Shown in pieces: positions 9,596 to 18,261 of a DNA stretch of 64,000 nt. Position numbers and translations under genes: made by a program. The stretch is from QZLE01 sp033852075. Lineage in GTDB: Bacteria; Pseudomonadota; Gammaproteobacteria; QZLD01. The notes below the pieces were generated by a model. That model saw nothing but the letters and a program-made list of their open reading frames with translations, made no database searches and was not told the DNA's origin. Within the stretch, counting starts at the first letter, position 1; every line of letters begins with the position of its first letter. Location of the stretch: assembly GCA_033852075.1 (NCBI GenBank), contig JAWSVC010000022.1, positions 62,001 through 126,000 on the forward strand. Direction: 5' to 3'.

Positions 9596-11290
9596 TTATC
9601 CATTTACAGGGGTGTGTATTATTAATTTAAAACAAGCCCCTGATTCAAATGGCACTAGCTTTAAGCTACCACCATGTAGTATCGCCAGGTCTTTGGCTAT
9701 GCTAAGGCCAATACCAGTTCCTGACACACCATCTGTCAGTTTCGAACTTATCCGGTAGAATGGTCTGAATACCTTTAAGTGTTCGGAAGCAGGAATACCT
9801 GGCCCTTTATCCTGAACAGTTATTGTTGAGTATTCATTTCCTTGTGAAGTACTAACCGCCAAATATTTACCTGATGCCGCATATTTCTCCACATTACTTA
9901 GAAGATTATTCAGTATCTGCTCCAGCGCGTCGTGATCAAAAAAAACCAAGTTCCTAGCATTAAGCTGAATATCAAATTCAAAACCTTTGGCACCTAATAA
10001 TGGTTCGAATTTGGAAATAACCGCACTAACCACCGCATCTATCTCACCCTGAGTTTTATGGATCTTCAACCCTGATTTTGTTGATTTGGAAAAATTAAGA
10101 ATATTGGCAATCAACCGAGACAACCTCTGGCTTTCCGATGAAATTATTTTTATATGCTTTAAATACTTGGGGTCTGCATCATAATACTGATCTTGCTGCG
10201 CCTGCCCCTCACTGCAATGCTCTTCTAATTGCTGCTCCTCATGCAGCAATTCTTCCTCCAGTTGATTTTCCAAAAGCTCTGCATACATTCGAATATTGGT
10301 TAGCGGTGTTTTTAGTTCATGCGATACCTGACTCACAAAATTTACCCGTTGCTTGCCTAAAATAATTTCACGTCTATGCTCGCGATACAGGTAATAAGCC
10401 AATCCCCCTAAGGTAGCACCTATGGCTATCAACACACCTAAGATATTAAACAGATTAAATACCGGATTATAACTTTTCGGATTAGTGTAATACTCCAGCT
10501 TCCAGCTATTCAGGGGATTATTCAGCAACAGCATCGATGAATATTTTTGCTGCTTCTGCGGAATATATTCTCCCCATTGATAGATAACACTATTGTTATT
10601 ATCAATCAGCTTGATTAATGCGGTTTCACCTACGCTATCAACTTTTGATCTTTGCTGCGTATCAGATACCGATGGCAACAGAATAATAATGTCGGAGATA
10701 AGTCGTGCATGAAACAATTCTAACCCAAAGGTCTTACCATCGGTTTTCCACCAGAAAATATGATTCTGCTCAACTCCAGAAAACCAGGTATACCACCCAT
10801 ATTTAACTGGTTGCGGTATGCTTTGCGGCGCCTTAAAAAATGATTTACTAACCTGATAGCTGGCTCTGGTTTGCACCTGCTGTTCAATACCAGGACTTTC
10901 ATTTAATGCCTCTTGCTGAAACATTCGGCTCTTCTCGATAAAGATACGTTCCTTCTCCGAAAGAGACTTACCATCTTGCGGATAGATCCTGTTACCATCA
11001 ACATCAAATACAATACCGTTTTTTGCTATCGGTTCTTCTTTTACATATCTAGCAAACTTTTCAAGATCATTAGAGATATAGATGGAATCGGCTAGAATCT
11101 TCTTTTCCAATTCGCTGAAATACCCGGAAATTATGGAATCAATATTTTCCAGCCTGGAAAGATACAAAGAGCTTTGCTGATGTTTAATCACATCCTGCTC
11201 ATTACTAGCCAAACGTATTCCCATTACCCCTAAAAGTAATACGGGAATTAATACGATGATTAGCAGGGTAATTATCACTCTTTTTTGCAA
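9596..11290 (-). CDS. Membrane sensor histidine kinase with a Glu/Gln-rich insertion in the DHp hairpin
   Basis: A 564-residue kinase. A transmembrane helix at about 5-25, a periplasmic sensing region to about 280, a second helix (about 281-302), then HisKA with FVSQVSHELKTPLTNIRM and a HATPase domain with NNLLSNVEKYA, DKGPGIP and SGTGIGLSIAKDLA. An acidic, Gln-rich stretch of about 35 residues (around QLEEELLHEEQQLEEHCSEG) is inserted between the two DHp helices, which is unusual. The frame opens at a TTG preceded by AGGAAAG; no better ATG is near. It is encoded between the VWA gene (71 bp upstream) and its response regulator. Confidence 0.9.
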   Translation of the reverse strand: MQKRVIITLLIIVLIPVLLLGVMGIRLASNEQDVIKHQQSSLYLSRLENIDSIISGYFSELEKKILADSIYISNDLEKFARYVKEEPIAKNGIVFDVDGNRIYPQDGKSLSEKERIFIEKSRMFQQEALNESPGIEQQVQTRASYQVSKSFFKAPQSIPQPVKYGWYTWFSGVEQNHIFWWKTDGKTFGLELFHARLISDIIILLPSVSDTQQRSKVDSVGETALIKLIDNNNSVIYQWGEYIPQKQQKYSSMLLLNNPLNSWKLEYYTNPKSYNPVFNLFNILGVLIAIGATLGGLAYYLYREHRREIILGKQRVNFVSQVSHELKTPLTNIRMYAELLENQLEEELLHEEQQLEEHCSEGQAQQDQYYDADPKYLKHIKIISSESQRLSRLIANILNFSKSTKSGLKIHKTQGEIDAVVSAVISKFEPLLGAKGFEFDIQLNARNLVFFDHDALEQILNNLLSNVEKYAASGKYLAVSTSQGNEYSTITVQDKGPGIPASEHLKVFRPFYRISSKLTDGVSGTGIGLSIAKDLAILHGGSLKLVPFESGACFKLIIHTPVNG

Positions 11291-11361
11291 AGCTCTTTCC
11301 TTTTGGTTTTTATTCAGTCAAAGACGGCACACAGGTACCGTCTATCAACTTTTTTCATATA

Positions 11362-12678
11362 TTAATATGACTGTTGCTTACTACGTTTATAGTTTCTCTC
11401 TTTCAGACTTTTTCTCTTTTTATTCCACTCGGCTTCATCCTCAAGCTCTTCAGCATCCTTTTTACTTTCTGCCTCCAGCTTTCTAATTTTAGATGAATTA
11501 AACGAATCAGCCTTCTCTTTTAGGTACTCTGTATTTTTTTCCAATAAACTTTTGGCTTCGCCAATTTTACCTTCATCACGTAATTGGATAGCCTGTTGAT
11601 TAGTATCAATTGAAACCTGCTCTACCGCCTTTTCCATTACCTCTACATTTGTAGATCTTTTAATCTCGACATCTGATGCAGAGAACATAACAGCCGAAGA
11701 ACCAGAAACCTTATCCTTTCTTTTGCTATGTAAATTCTCATAAGATACATCAACCGATGCGATATCATAGGTTGTACCAACCGCTGTTGGAGGAACCTCT
11801 ACTTCTACAAGAACAAATTTCTCCTGCTCACTGTACATCTGGTTAAGTTTGGTATGGATCTTATGCCCGATTATTTCAGCATCTCTACCAAGAACCCTGA
11901 TTGGTCTGACATTTTTAGAACAGTTAATGATGATATTAACATCCTTAGCTATAACCGACATTACATCACCAAATTCATATTGAAAGATCTTTACCAGATC
12001 ATTAGCATTTTCCACAAAGGCATGGTTACCATCACTGTAACCTGCAAGCTGAGTCATAAGATCCTCGTTATAACCAAGTCCCAAACCAATGGTTGTCACA
12101 CTGATTGACTCTTTACCAAGAGACATACCTAACTGTCCTAACTCTGTTGGGGTGCTTGGACCAACATTGGCCTGTCCGTCAGAAAGAAGAATCACGCGAT
12201 TTACACGATTTTTGGCAATAAACTTACGTACTTCGCCAGCACCTTTACTGACTCCGGCAAATAAAGCCGTGCTACCATCAGCCCTAATCGTTCTTAAGGT
12301 TCTAATAATTGAGCGTTTATCCGACACTCTGGTTGCAGGCACAATAACCTGAACATCAGTATCGTAGGTAATGATTGAAACAATATCATTGTTATCCAGA
12401 ATATTAACTGCCATTACTGCAGCTTCTATCGCTTGCTGCATCTTCGGCCCCTGCATCGAACCGGATTTATCAATAACAATAGCAATGTTAGCAGGTGTTC
12501 TGGTTGATTCCTCTTCCTGCTCAAAACCGGTCAAGGATACTTTGATATAGGCTGTCTGCTGTTTTTGCGCCAACATTACCGGAGTACCCATATCCACATT
12601 TAAAGATATCTGTTTGGCATATGCAGGCATCTGCAGTGAACAGACCAGCAAGATAAATATTGAAATAACCTTTTTCAT
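11362..12678 (-). CDS. Secreted von Willebrand factor A domain protein
   Basis: A 438-residue exported protein. The start at 12678 gives a clean signal peptide (MKKVISIFILLVCSLQMPAYA) with GGAG upstream; a longer frame from 12738 lacks both. The VWA domain spans about residues 45-225, with MIDAS motif DKSGS, a conserved Thr in a RADGSTAL loop and a late Asp in LLSDGQAN. A beta-rich region follows and the protein ends in a highly charged coiled coil (about 355-438). Related BatA/YfbK-like proteins bind metal-dependent ligands at the envelope. It is first in a minus-strand cluster with a histidine kinase, response regulator and lipase-like lipoprotein, so it may help sense or respond to envelope state. 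Confidence 0.85.
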   Translation of the reverse strand: MKKVISIFILLVCSLQMPAYAKQISLNVDMGTPVMLAQKQQTAYIKVSLTGFEQEEESTRTPANIAIVIDKSGSMQGPKMQQAIEAAVMAVNILDNNDIVSIITYDTDVQVIVPATRVSDKRSIIRTLRTIRADGSTALFAGVSKGAGEVRKFIAKNRVNRVILLSDGQANVGPSTPTELGQLGMSLGKESISVTTIGLGLGYNEDLMTQLAGYSDGNHAFVENANDLVKIFQYEFGDVMSVIAKDVNIIINCSKNVRPIRVLGRDAEIIGHKIHTKLNQMYSEQEKFVLVEVEVPPTAVGTTYDIASVDVSYENLHSKRKDKVSGSSAVMFSASDVEIKRSTNVEVMEKAVEQVSIDTNQQAIQLRDEGKIGEAKSLLEKNTEYLKEKADSFNSSKIRKLEAESKKDAEELEDEAEWNKKRKSLKERNYKRSKQQSY

Positions 12679-12796
12679 TTTATTCTCCCAAATTGATTTA
12701 ATGTTTACTGAACATATTTTCAATTTACTCCCAAACACAAAATCAAAGGTCAGAAAAAGATAAAACTTTGTAAGAAAAATGTAAAAAGATGTAAGG

Positions 12797-14746
12797 CTAA
12801 TTTAAACACTCATTAACCCAATCCCGAATATCTTTATAACGATAACAGGAAAGGGCTCCAAACCCCTGGAGCTGATTTGCTTTGATTGATGTAAAAGCAG
12901 GTTGTGGCAGGCCACACAAAAATCTACTGACAGATTCAACACTTAAGGAAATGATATTTTGCCTGGACTCCAATAACTCATTAAGTGGTTTTATCAACTT
13001 AATAAACTCGGCCTGCTCCGGCATTGGTGCTGGCACACCACACGGAATTTTTACTGCACCAACTAAACAGGAACTACAAGTACCACATGACTTATCCACA
13101 CTATCATCACCAAAATAATTTGCCAGAGAAGCAGACAAGCAATCATCACTTTGAAACATCCCAACAATCTTTTCAATCCTTTTAATTTCAGCTGTTTCCT
13201 TTTTAGAAAACAGCGCCTCCAGTTTATCCGCAATACCACCTCGATTGAAATTGGTGTCTACCTGATAAAGATCTATCATGGATGAGGTCTTAAGCTCTAT
13301 CAATCCATTATCCTCAAAATATTCCAGAGCCTTCATAACCCTGTCTCGCGGTTTCACTCCCTTTTCTTCCAAAACTGTAAAATCAACCTTATGCCAGATT
13401 TTCGCCTTAGGGCAGGCATCAAAAAGATTAATCACAAACTGCCGTCTTTCACCACTAAAGCGATTTATAATATCTACCTCTTCCACCAGCTCTTTAAAGC
13501 TGATTTCTGAATAAAAACTGTATAGAGGTTTAATTATCCCGAGCATCTCCAGGTAAACCAGCAACGTTTTTAATGGCAAAATACGTATATTACTTTTGGT
13601 CGACAACCTGTTCAGAGCAACTTCCCAGCGCCCGCCTTTTGTTGCCGATAGCTCATTAAGCACGCTCTCGATTCCAGATCTCTCAGGAGTATCTCCAAAA
13701 ACAAAATTCTCAAGTACATGGATATTTTCCAGATTTGCCAGAACCTGGCAGCTTGATAACAACCCATCCCTGCCAGCACGCCCTATCTCCTGACTATATC
13801 CCTCTATAGACTTGGGCAGATCATAATGAACCACATGACGAATATCGGCTTTATCTATCCCCATACCAAAGGCAATAGTGGCAACTACTACATCAATATC
13901 ATTATCCATAAATGCGGCCTGAACTCTTGACCGTTCATCATTACCCATTCCTGCATGATATGCTGACGCCTTAATCCCTTTAGTACAGCAAAGAGCTGCT
14001 ATTTCATCCGCTGTCTTTTGTTGTGTAACATAGACTATTGTTGCTGCACGACTATCAACTGATGCTCCACATTTTGGAATTAACCAATCGATCAAAAATC
14101 CTGCCTTATCTTTTTGTTTTACACCTGCAACACTAAGATGCAAATTCGGTCGATGAAACCCCGTCTTAACAACCGATTCCTGCCCCAGAGAAAACTTTGC
14201 CAGCATATCTTCCACAACAGCCGGAGTAGCTGTAGCCGTAAGCAATAACACCTGATTGATATTGAATTCTTTTCTATAATCAGAAAGCTTAAGATAATCA
14301 GGGCGAAAATTATGCCCCCATTCAGATATACAATGCGCCTCATCTATTACCAATAGAGATATTTTAATCTGCTTAAGAAATTCACGAAATCTTTCATTCC
14401 TGAAGCGTTCAACCGACACCATCAGCATCTTAATCTGACCTGTCTTAACAGCCTTATAGGTTTCAAGGTTTTCTTCCCTGGACTTTGTAGAATCGATACT
14501 TGCCGCAGCAATCCCTTTTGAGTGCATAAAGGCCAACTGATCTTCAATTAAGGCTAAAAGCGGCGCAACCACCAGCGTTAAGTTTGGTAATATCAGCGCA
14601 GGAAGCTGATAGCATAGTGACTTCCCCGAACCAGTAGGAAAAACAGCAATGGCTGACTTGCCATTTACAAGCCGCTCAATTACTTCCAGCTGCCCTTCTT
14701 TAAAACCAGAAAAACCAAAAATTTTTTCAAGAGTTTGTTGAATCAT
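12797..14746 (-). CDS. RecQ-family ATP-dependent DNA helicase
   Basis: A 649-residue superfamily 2 helicase. Motif I is FPTGSGKSLCYQLPAL, motif II VIDEAHCISEWGHNFRPDY (DEAH plus the RecQ aromatic-rich loop), motif III LLTATAT, motif V TIAFGMGIDKADIRHV and motif VI QEIGRAGRDG. A C-terminal Cys cluster (CGTCSSC) could bind zinc, as in the RQC region. The C-terminus does not show an obvious HRDC domain, so this may be a RecQ-like paralogue rather than the main RecQ. It has a GGGGA Shine-Dalgarno. Role inferred: 3'-5' unwinding in recombination and repair. Confidence 0.88.
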   Translation of the reverse strand: MIQQTLEKIFGFSGFKEGQLEVIERLVNGKSAIAVFPTGSGKSLCYQLPALILPNLTLVVAPLLALIEDQLAFMHSKGIAAASIDSTKSREENLETYKAVKTGQIKMLMVSVERFRNERFREFLKQIKISLLVIDEAHCISEWGHNFRPDYLKLSDYRKEFNINQVLLLTATATPAVVEDMLAKFSLGQESVVKTGFHRPNLHLSVAGVKQKDKAGFLIDWLIPKCGASVDSRAATIVYVTQQKTADEIAALCCTKGIKASAYHAGMGNDERSRVQAAFMDNDIDVVVATIAFGMGIDKADIRHVVHYDLPKSIEGYSQEIGRAGRDGLLSSCQVLANLENIHVLENFVFGDTPERSGIESVLNELSATKGGRWEVALNRLSTKSNIRILPLKTLLVYLEMLGIIKPLYSFYSEISFKELVEEVDIINRFSGERRQFVINLFDACPKAKIWHKVDFTVLEEKGVKPRDRVMKALEYFEDNGLIELKTSSMIDLYQVDTNFNRGGIADKLEALFSKKETAEIKRIEKIVGMFQSDDCLSASLANYFGDDSVDKSCGTCSSCLVGAVKIPCGVPAPMPEQAEFIKLIKPLNELLESRQNIISLSVESVSRFLCGLPQPAFTSIKANQLQGFGALSCYRYKDIRDWVNECLN

Positions 14747-14844
14747 ATTATCCCCACAATAAATATTGTTTATTTGTAACTAACTGGCTATGAGTATATC
14801 CCTATAAACCAATAATTTTTTGATGCTTCACCCTCACCCCCACT

Positions 14845-15669
14845 CTAATTCAAACAGCACTTTTTATATTTTTTCCCACTACCACAGGGACACGGATCAT
14901 TCCGGCCAATTTTTTTACTATCTCTGATATGGGTTGATGCTGATGCTGTTTGCCAGTAGTCGTGTTCGTCTATGGATTGATAAGGATTATAAAATTGGGG
15001 ACGTGGTGTCGAACGCTTTTCTCTAATTCCGAGTTTAATCTCTACATCTTCGCAGTCTCCACATACCTGCAAATCCACACACTCTTCGTTATAGGCATTG
15101 CGAATAACCTCAATACTTTCTACTGCCTTTAAATCGATCAGATAGCTTATTAGTAACCCATTCATAAGGCCATCATTATCACGATACAACTTGAGAGATG
15201 CTTCCAGTATGGCTACACATTCACTTCGAGCCTGATTATCAGTTACCGCAATTCGACAAATACCATGTGCTGCACACACTCTTGCATATAGTAAATTATC
15301 CGGGTTTTGTAAATACTCTGATAAGGCCGGAATTGCTGCAATACCTATTAAGGCAAAGACATCGGGAAATTCTTCAGCAATAAAATCGTCGTCATTTTCA
15401 TCAATTTGATAAAGCATATCGATAAGCGCAGGAATAGCCGCTATTGCCTGTAATTGTCCCAATATCCTCCAGGCATGAACCTGTACCCAAACTTCTACAC
15501 CATCAGCATTCCAATCAGCAAGGTTTTCGTCTTGAAGGACTTTTATAAGCTCCGAAATATGTTCCTGGGTAAATCCTAAAGTCATATATTTAGACCAATC
15601 ACGTATATTTCCGGCATCACCATATGTTAATAGTGAGCTTACTGGTGCTGTGTATTTTTTTGTGTTCAT
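14845..15669 (-). CDS. HEAT-repeat-like protein with C-terminal SEC-C zinc motif
   Basis: A 274-residue soluble protein. The first 200 residues are helical with HEAT-like pairs (VHAWRILGQLQAIAAIPALIDML; ALIGIAAIPALSEYLQ). The C-terminus ends in GRNDPCPCGSGKKYKKCC, the SEC-C zinc-binding motif first seen in SecA and found in many proteins of unknown function. The combination suggests a protein-interaction scaffold; a SecB-binding or translocase link is possible but only by analogy. A GAGAA precedes the ATG. No clear operon partner. Confidence 0.75.
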   Translation of the reverse strand: MNTKKYTAPVSSLLTYGDAGNIRDWSKYMTLGFTQEHISELIKVLQDENLADWNADGVEVWVQVHAWRILGQLQAIAAIPALIDMLYQIDENDDDFIAEEFPDVFALIGIAAIPALSEYLQNPDNLLYARVCAAHGICRIAVTDNQARSECVAILEASLKLYRDNDGLMNGLLISYLIDLKAVESIEVIRNAYNEECVDLQVCGDCEDVEIKLGIREKRSTPRPQFYNPYQSIDEHDYWQTASASTHIRDSKKIGRNDPCPCGSGKKYKKCCLN

Positions 15670-15984
15670 AAAATTCTCGTATTTAGAGATTGACTATAGA
15701 GATCGAATCATTTTATAAGTCAGTAACCCTGTAACTCAACAAAATATTTATATGCTTTGCCCTTTCTGGATTGATACGATCCGAACAAATGAGGGGGCAG
15801 AGTAAAACTAAGTACCGTAACACACTTGTAAGAATTTATAAGACTCCTAATCGCATTTAATCATACAGAATACCTCATCCATTACATAGCGCAAACTATA
15901 TTGCAATAACACGAATAAGTACTCAAAAACAATCCGGATAAGGCTGTAACTTCCCGCTTTTATACATCATCAATTGACTGATGA
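15670..15984. other. Intergenic region with a REP-like GGGGGCAGAGTAAA stretch
   Basis: About 315 bp without a supported gene. At 15790-15806 the plus strand reads GAGGGGGCAGAGTAAAA, close to the GGGTCAGAGTAAA-type repeats that I associate with REP-associated transposases in gammaproteobacteria. A RAYT-type gene lies 0.8 kb to the right. I see no other structure. Confidence 0.35.
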
Positions 15985-16239
15985 TTAATAATGGTATCTA
16001 CATTGGGCAATAAAAACTGTATTTTCAGAAATTTTATATACCAAACGGTGCTCACGATCGATGCGACGAGACCAGTATCCTGTCCAATTATGTTTTAAAG
16101 GTTCTGGTTCACCAACCCCATCGAAAGGATGACGTTTAATATCTTTAATTAAAGTATTAATGCGCTTTAACCGCTTTTTGTCTACGCCTTGCCAATAAAG
16201 ATAATCTTCCCAAGCTTTCTCTGCCCAAGATAAAATCAT
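15985..16239 (-). CDS. yoeB: YoeB/Txe-family toxin (mRNA interferase)
   Basis: An 84-residue basic protein matching YoeB along its length, with the family pattern WAEKAWEDYLYWQ, HPFDGVGEPEPLKHNWTGYWSRRID and the C-terminal HRLVYKISE ... QCRYHY. YoeB is a ribosome-dependent RNase held inactive by YefM; the C-terminal His/Tyr and the conserved Glu and Arg are present. The gene overlaps its antitoxin by 4 bp (ATGA), the usual order with antitoxin first. Confidence 0.94.
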   Translation of the reverse strand: MILSWAEKAWEDYLYWQGVDKKRLKRINTLIKDIKRHPFDGVGEPEPLKHNWTGYWSRRIDREHRLVYKISENTVFIAQCRYHY

Positions 16240-16490
16240 TCTTCGATCAACTCACGCTGTATCGTATTTCCTGATTCTATTTCAGAAATTGCCTGATTAA
16301 GCCTTTCCGCATTTTTTGGGCTAGCCATAAGGTATGCAGTTTCTTCGTAAGAATTAAAATCTTCCAAGCTCATCACTACTGCAGCCTTACCATTTTGTCT
16401 GGTAATAGTAATAGGAACATGATCTTCATTTACTTTATCTAAAGTGCCAGCCAAATGAGCACGAAATGCAGAATAACTTATAGTTTGCAT
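16236..16490 (-). CDS. yefM: YefM/Phd-family antitoxin
   Basis: An 84-residue antitoxin starting MQTISYSAFRAHLAGTLDKV, with the Phd/YefM fold (VPITITRQNGKAAVVMSLEDFNSYEETAYLMASP) and an acidic C-terminal toxin-binding tail (RELIEE). The start at 16490 is chosen because GAGG lies eight bases upstream; a longer frame from 16535 adds non-conserved residues. It binds YoeB and represses its own operon. A 12-bp perfect palindrome lies 24 bases upstream. Confidence 0.93.
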   Translation of the reverse strand: MQTISYSAFRAHLAGTLDKVNEDHVPITITRQNGKAAVVMSLEDFNSYEETAYLMASPKNAERLNQAISEIESGNTIQRELIEE

Positions 16491-16513
16491 AGCTATAACC
16501 TCAAAATCAAAGC

Positions 16514-16525
16514 ATAAGTACTTAT
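16514..16525. promoter_or_regulatory. Candidate YefM operator palindrome
   Basis: ATAAGTACTTAT is a perfect 12-bp palindrome 24 bp upstream of the yefM start. It contains a GTAC core, as do YefM-bound palindromes in other bacteria (TGTACA). Binding is inferred from position and symmetry. Confidence 0.45.
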
Positions 16526-16565
16526 TATGGTACATGCACTTATATTTGTACGCAAGAAATTATTT

Positions 16566-17645
16566 TCACGCAAGACACTCTTCATACAGATCTTTACTAC
16601 TCCCACTACCTTTAAACCACTTAACCCCCTCCATTTTATCCGCTATTTGTTTGAGTTTATCTACGGCACCAGCAACATGGTAGAAGCGAGAACCAAAGTA
16701 TTTTACCGACTTAACCCAGTTCTTTTCCTGCACCCCTAGTTGCTGCAGAATCGGCCTTATTTCCGGAGGAATATATCCACGCTTATCTTCCCTTATCACC
16801 CTTCCGGTCCAATCTACAAGTTCAAAGTAGTCTAATGGAGAAAATTGAACTCCTTTTTCATCAAAATTATTTGTTAATGGGCCAACCAAGGGAAGCAACT
16901 GCTCTGGCTGCGCCATATTTTTAATCTCTTTCTTACTATGTCTACACTCTGCTGCAAGCGTTTTAACATCATTAGTTTTACGCTGCTTCCTTTTATTTTC
17001 TTTCTCAGCAAATACCTTTATTCGTTCCTGTATAGAAGTAAAATCTGAATCCTGCAGAGTATCACTCATCTTTGCTCTGATTGGATTCAGATCAACATAA
17101 ACCATGCAGGATAAAAGAGCTGTTTCATCTAAAAGAGCCTGGCTTTTAAAACGCCCCTCCCAGAATCTGCCTTTGCAGTTATCTTCCTTATTCGCCTGAC
17201 GTGCAATCGATTCATTCAAACAACGCATAAACCAGGAAATATCAGCCAATCTACTGCGCCATTCCCTTACAATATCATCGACTGCAGCAAGCTCGGCGGC
17301 ACTCATCTTGTCACCAGTCATATAACGATTAATCAGAATATTTCCTGCAAAAAGCTGCTGCCAGCGTTCTATAACCTCTTTAGCAGACAAGCTTTCAACC
17401 TTTTCTACATCCACATGCAACACAACGTGATAGTGATTACTCATAACTGCATAAGCACAGATATCAATGGCATAAATAGAAGACAGTTGCTTTAACTTAT
17501 CCACCATCCACTTCTTACGATGATCATAATTCTTACCAGTTACATAATCATCCCCATATAAAAACGCACGGCGCACACAGCGCACAACACAGTGATAATA
17601 CGGTGTATCTTCTAAACTAACTTGATTTTTTCTTGCTTTGGTCAT
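16566..17645 (-). CDS. REP-associated tyrosine transposase (RAYT, Y1_Tnp family)
   Basis: A 359-residue protein of the IS200-like TnpA_REP group. Near the N-terminus TPYYHCVVRCVRRAFLYG, then the HUH metal-binding motif in AYAVMSNHYHVVLHVD, and the family motif YVDLNPIRAKM near 190. A variable C-terminal part follows (about 230-359). RAYTs bind and move REP-type hairpins rather than forming classical IS ends, and none are visible here. The flanks carry fragments resembling GGGTCAGAGTAAA and TGGGTGTCC repeats. It appears intact. Confidence 0.85.
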   Translation of the reverse strand: MTKARKNQVSLEDTPYYHCVVRCVRRAFLYGDDYVTGKNYDHRKKWMVDKLKQLSSIYAIDICAYAVMSNHYHVVLHVDVEKVESLSAKEVIERWQQLFAGNILINRYMTGDKMSAAELAAVDDIVREWRSRLADISWFMRCLNESIARQANKEDNCKGRFWEGRFKSQALLDETALLSCMVYVDLNPIRAKMSDTLQDSDFTSIQERIKVFAEKENKRKQRKTNDVKTLAAECRHSKKEIKNMAQPEQLLPLVGPLTNNFDEKGVQFSPLDYFELVDWTGRVIREDKRGYIPPEIRPILQQLGVQEKNWVKSVKYFGSRFYHVAGAVDKLKQIADKMEGVKWFKGSGSSKDLYEECLA

Positions 17646-17904
17646 GATTGACTATTCTACTCCTGATGCGAATGCATGTAAATAATTATGGGTGTCCTTT
17701 TTATTGCTCTAACTAAAGATAACTTTTGCTGGGTATAATTAGAATATTTATTGGCTATACCTTAGATCCAACCTACGTCACCATTAACCATGGTATATAT
17801 GCAAATCTATTCGTATTTCCAACTCCACGTACATCATCAAAATACAAAAGCCCCAAGGTAGCTCTGTCACAACCATGGGACCTGCTTTATTTTAATAGTA
17901 GCTA

Positions 17905-18096
17905 TTACCTTCTAGTCAATATAGGTCTATAGCAAGCAATAAACATCAATCCAAGCAAGATCATGACGGGCGGCATTGAGCTAAGTTCTGGCGCTGTTGA
18001 AATGATTCGGATCACTGCATCTGCATTATTACTAAGCTCACATTCACCATTATCGGTTGTCGTTGCTGCAAGTTTGTAGACGCTAGATTCAAGCAT
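17905..18096 (-). pseudogene. Remnant of a surface protein C-terminus (hydrophobic sorting tail)
   Basis: A short open stretch whose last 28 residues are a Pro-containing turn, a hydrophobic helix (PPVMILLGLMFIACY) and a basic end (RPILTRR), the layout of PEP-CTERM-like sorting tails. Upstream of residue 1 the frame is closed by a stop, and no start signal is visible. It abuts the decayed regulator copy on the other strand, in the same divergent arrangement as the intact PEP-CTERM gene and regulator at 18262-22324. I therefore read it as the last piece of a second such protein. The tail does not carry the canonical PEP triplet. Confidence 0.4.
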
Positions 18097-18222
18097 CTAG
18101 GGGTCAAGAAAGCTGCAATTTACAAACGGGAAAGAAGCAAAACTATTTCACCTCTTGATTAAGTAATTCAATTCCCCCAAATTTACGGCATCACAATAGA
18201 TCAGCTACTTGGACGAAATATA
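18091..18222 (+). pseudogene. Decayed copy of the XRE-LuxR regulator (HTH segment only)
   Basis: About 130 bp that align with 21384-21512 inside the intact regulator gene at close to 90 percent identity by eye, including the shared stretches GCTGCAATTTACAAA and GATCAGCT..TTGGACGAAAT. It covers the end of the N-terminal Cro/cI-type HTH. A change of AAA to TAA just after the CTTGAT codons closes the frame, and both flanks of the gene are missing. It is a duplicated and degraded regulator. Confidence 0.8.
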
Positions 18223-18261
18223 TCAATTTAATAAGTTGAAAATTCGGTACATAATTACAAG

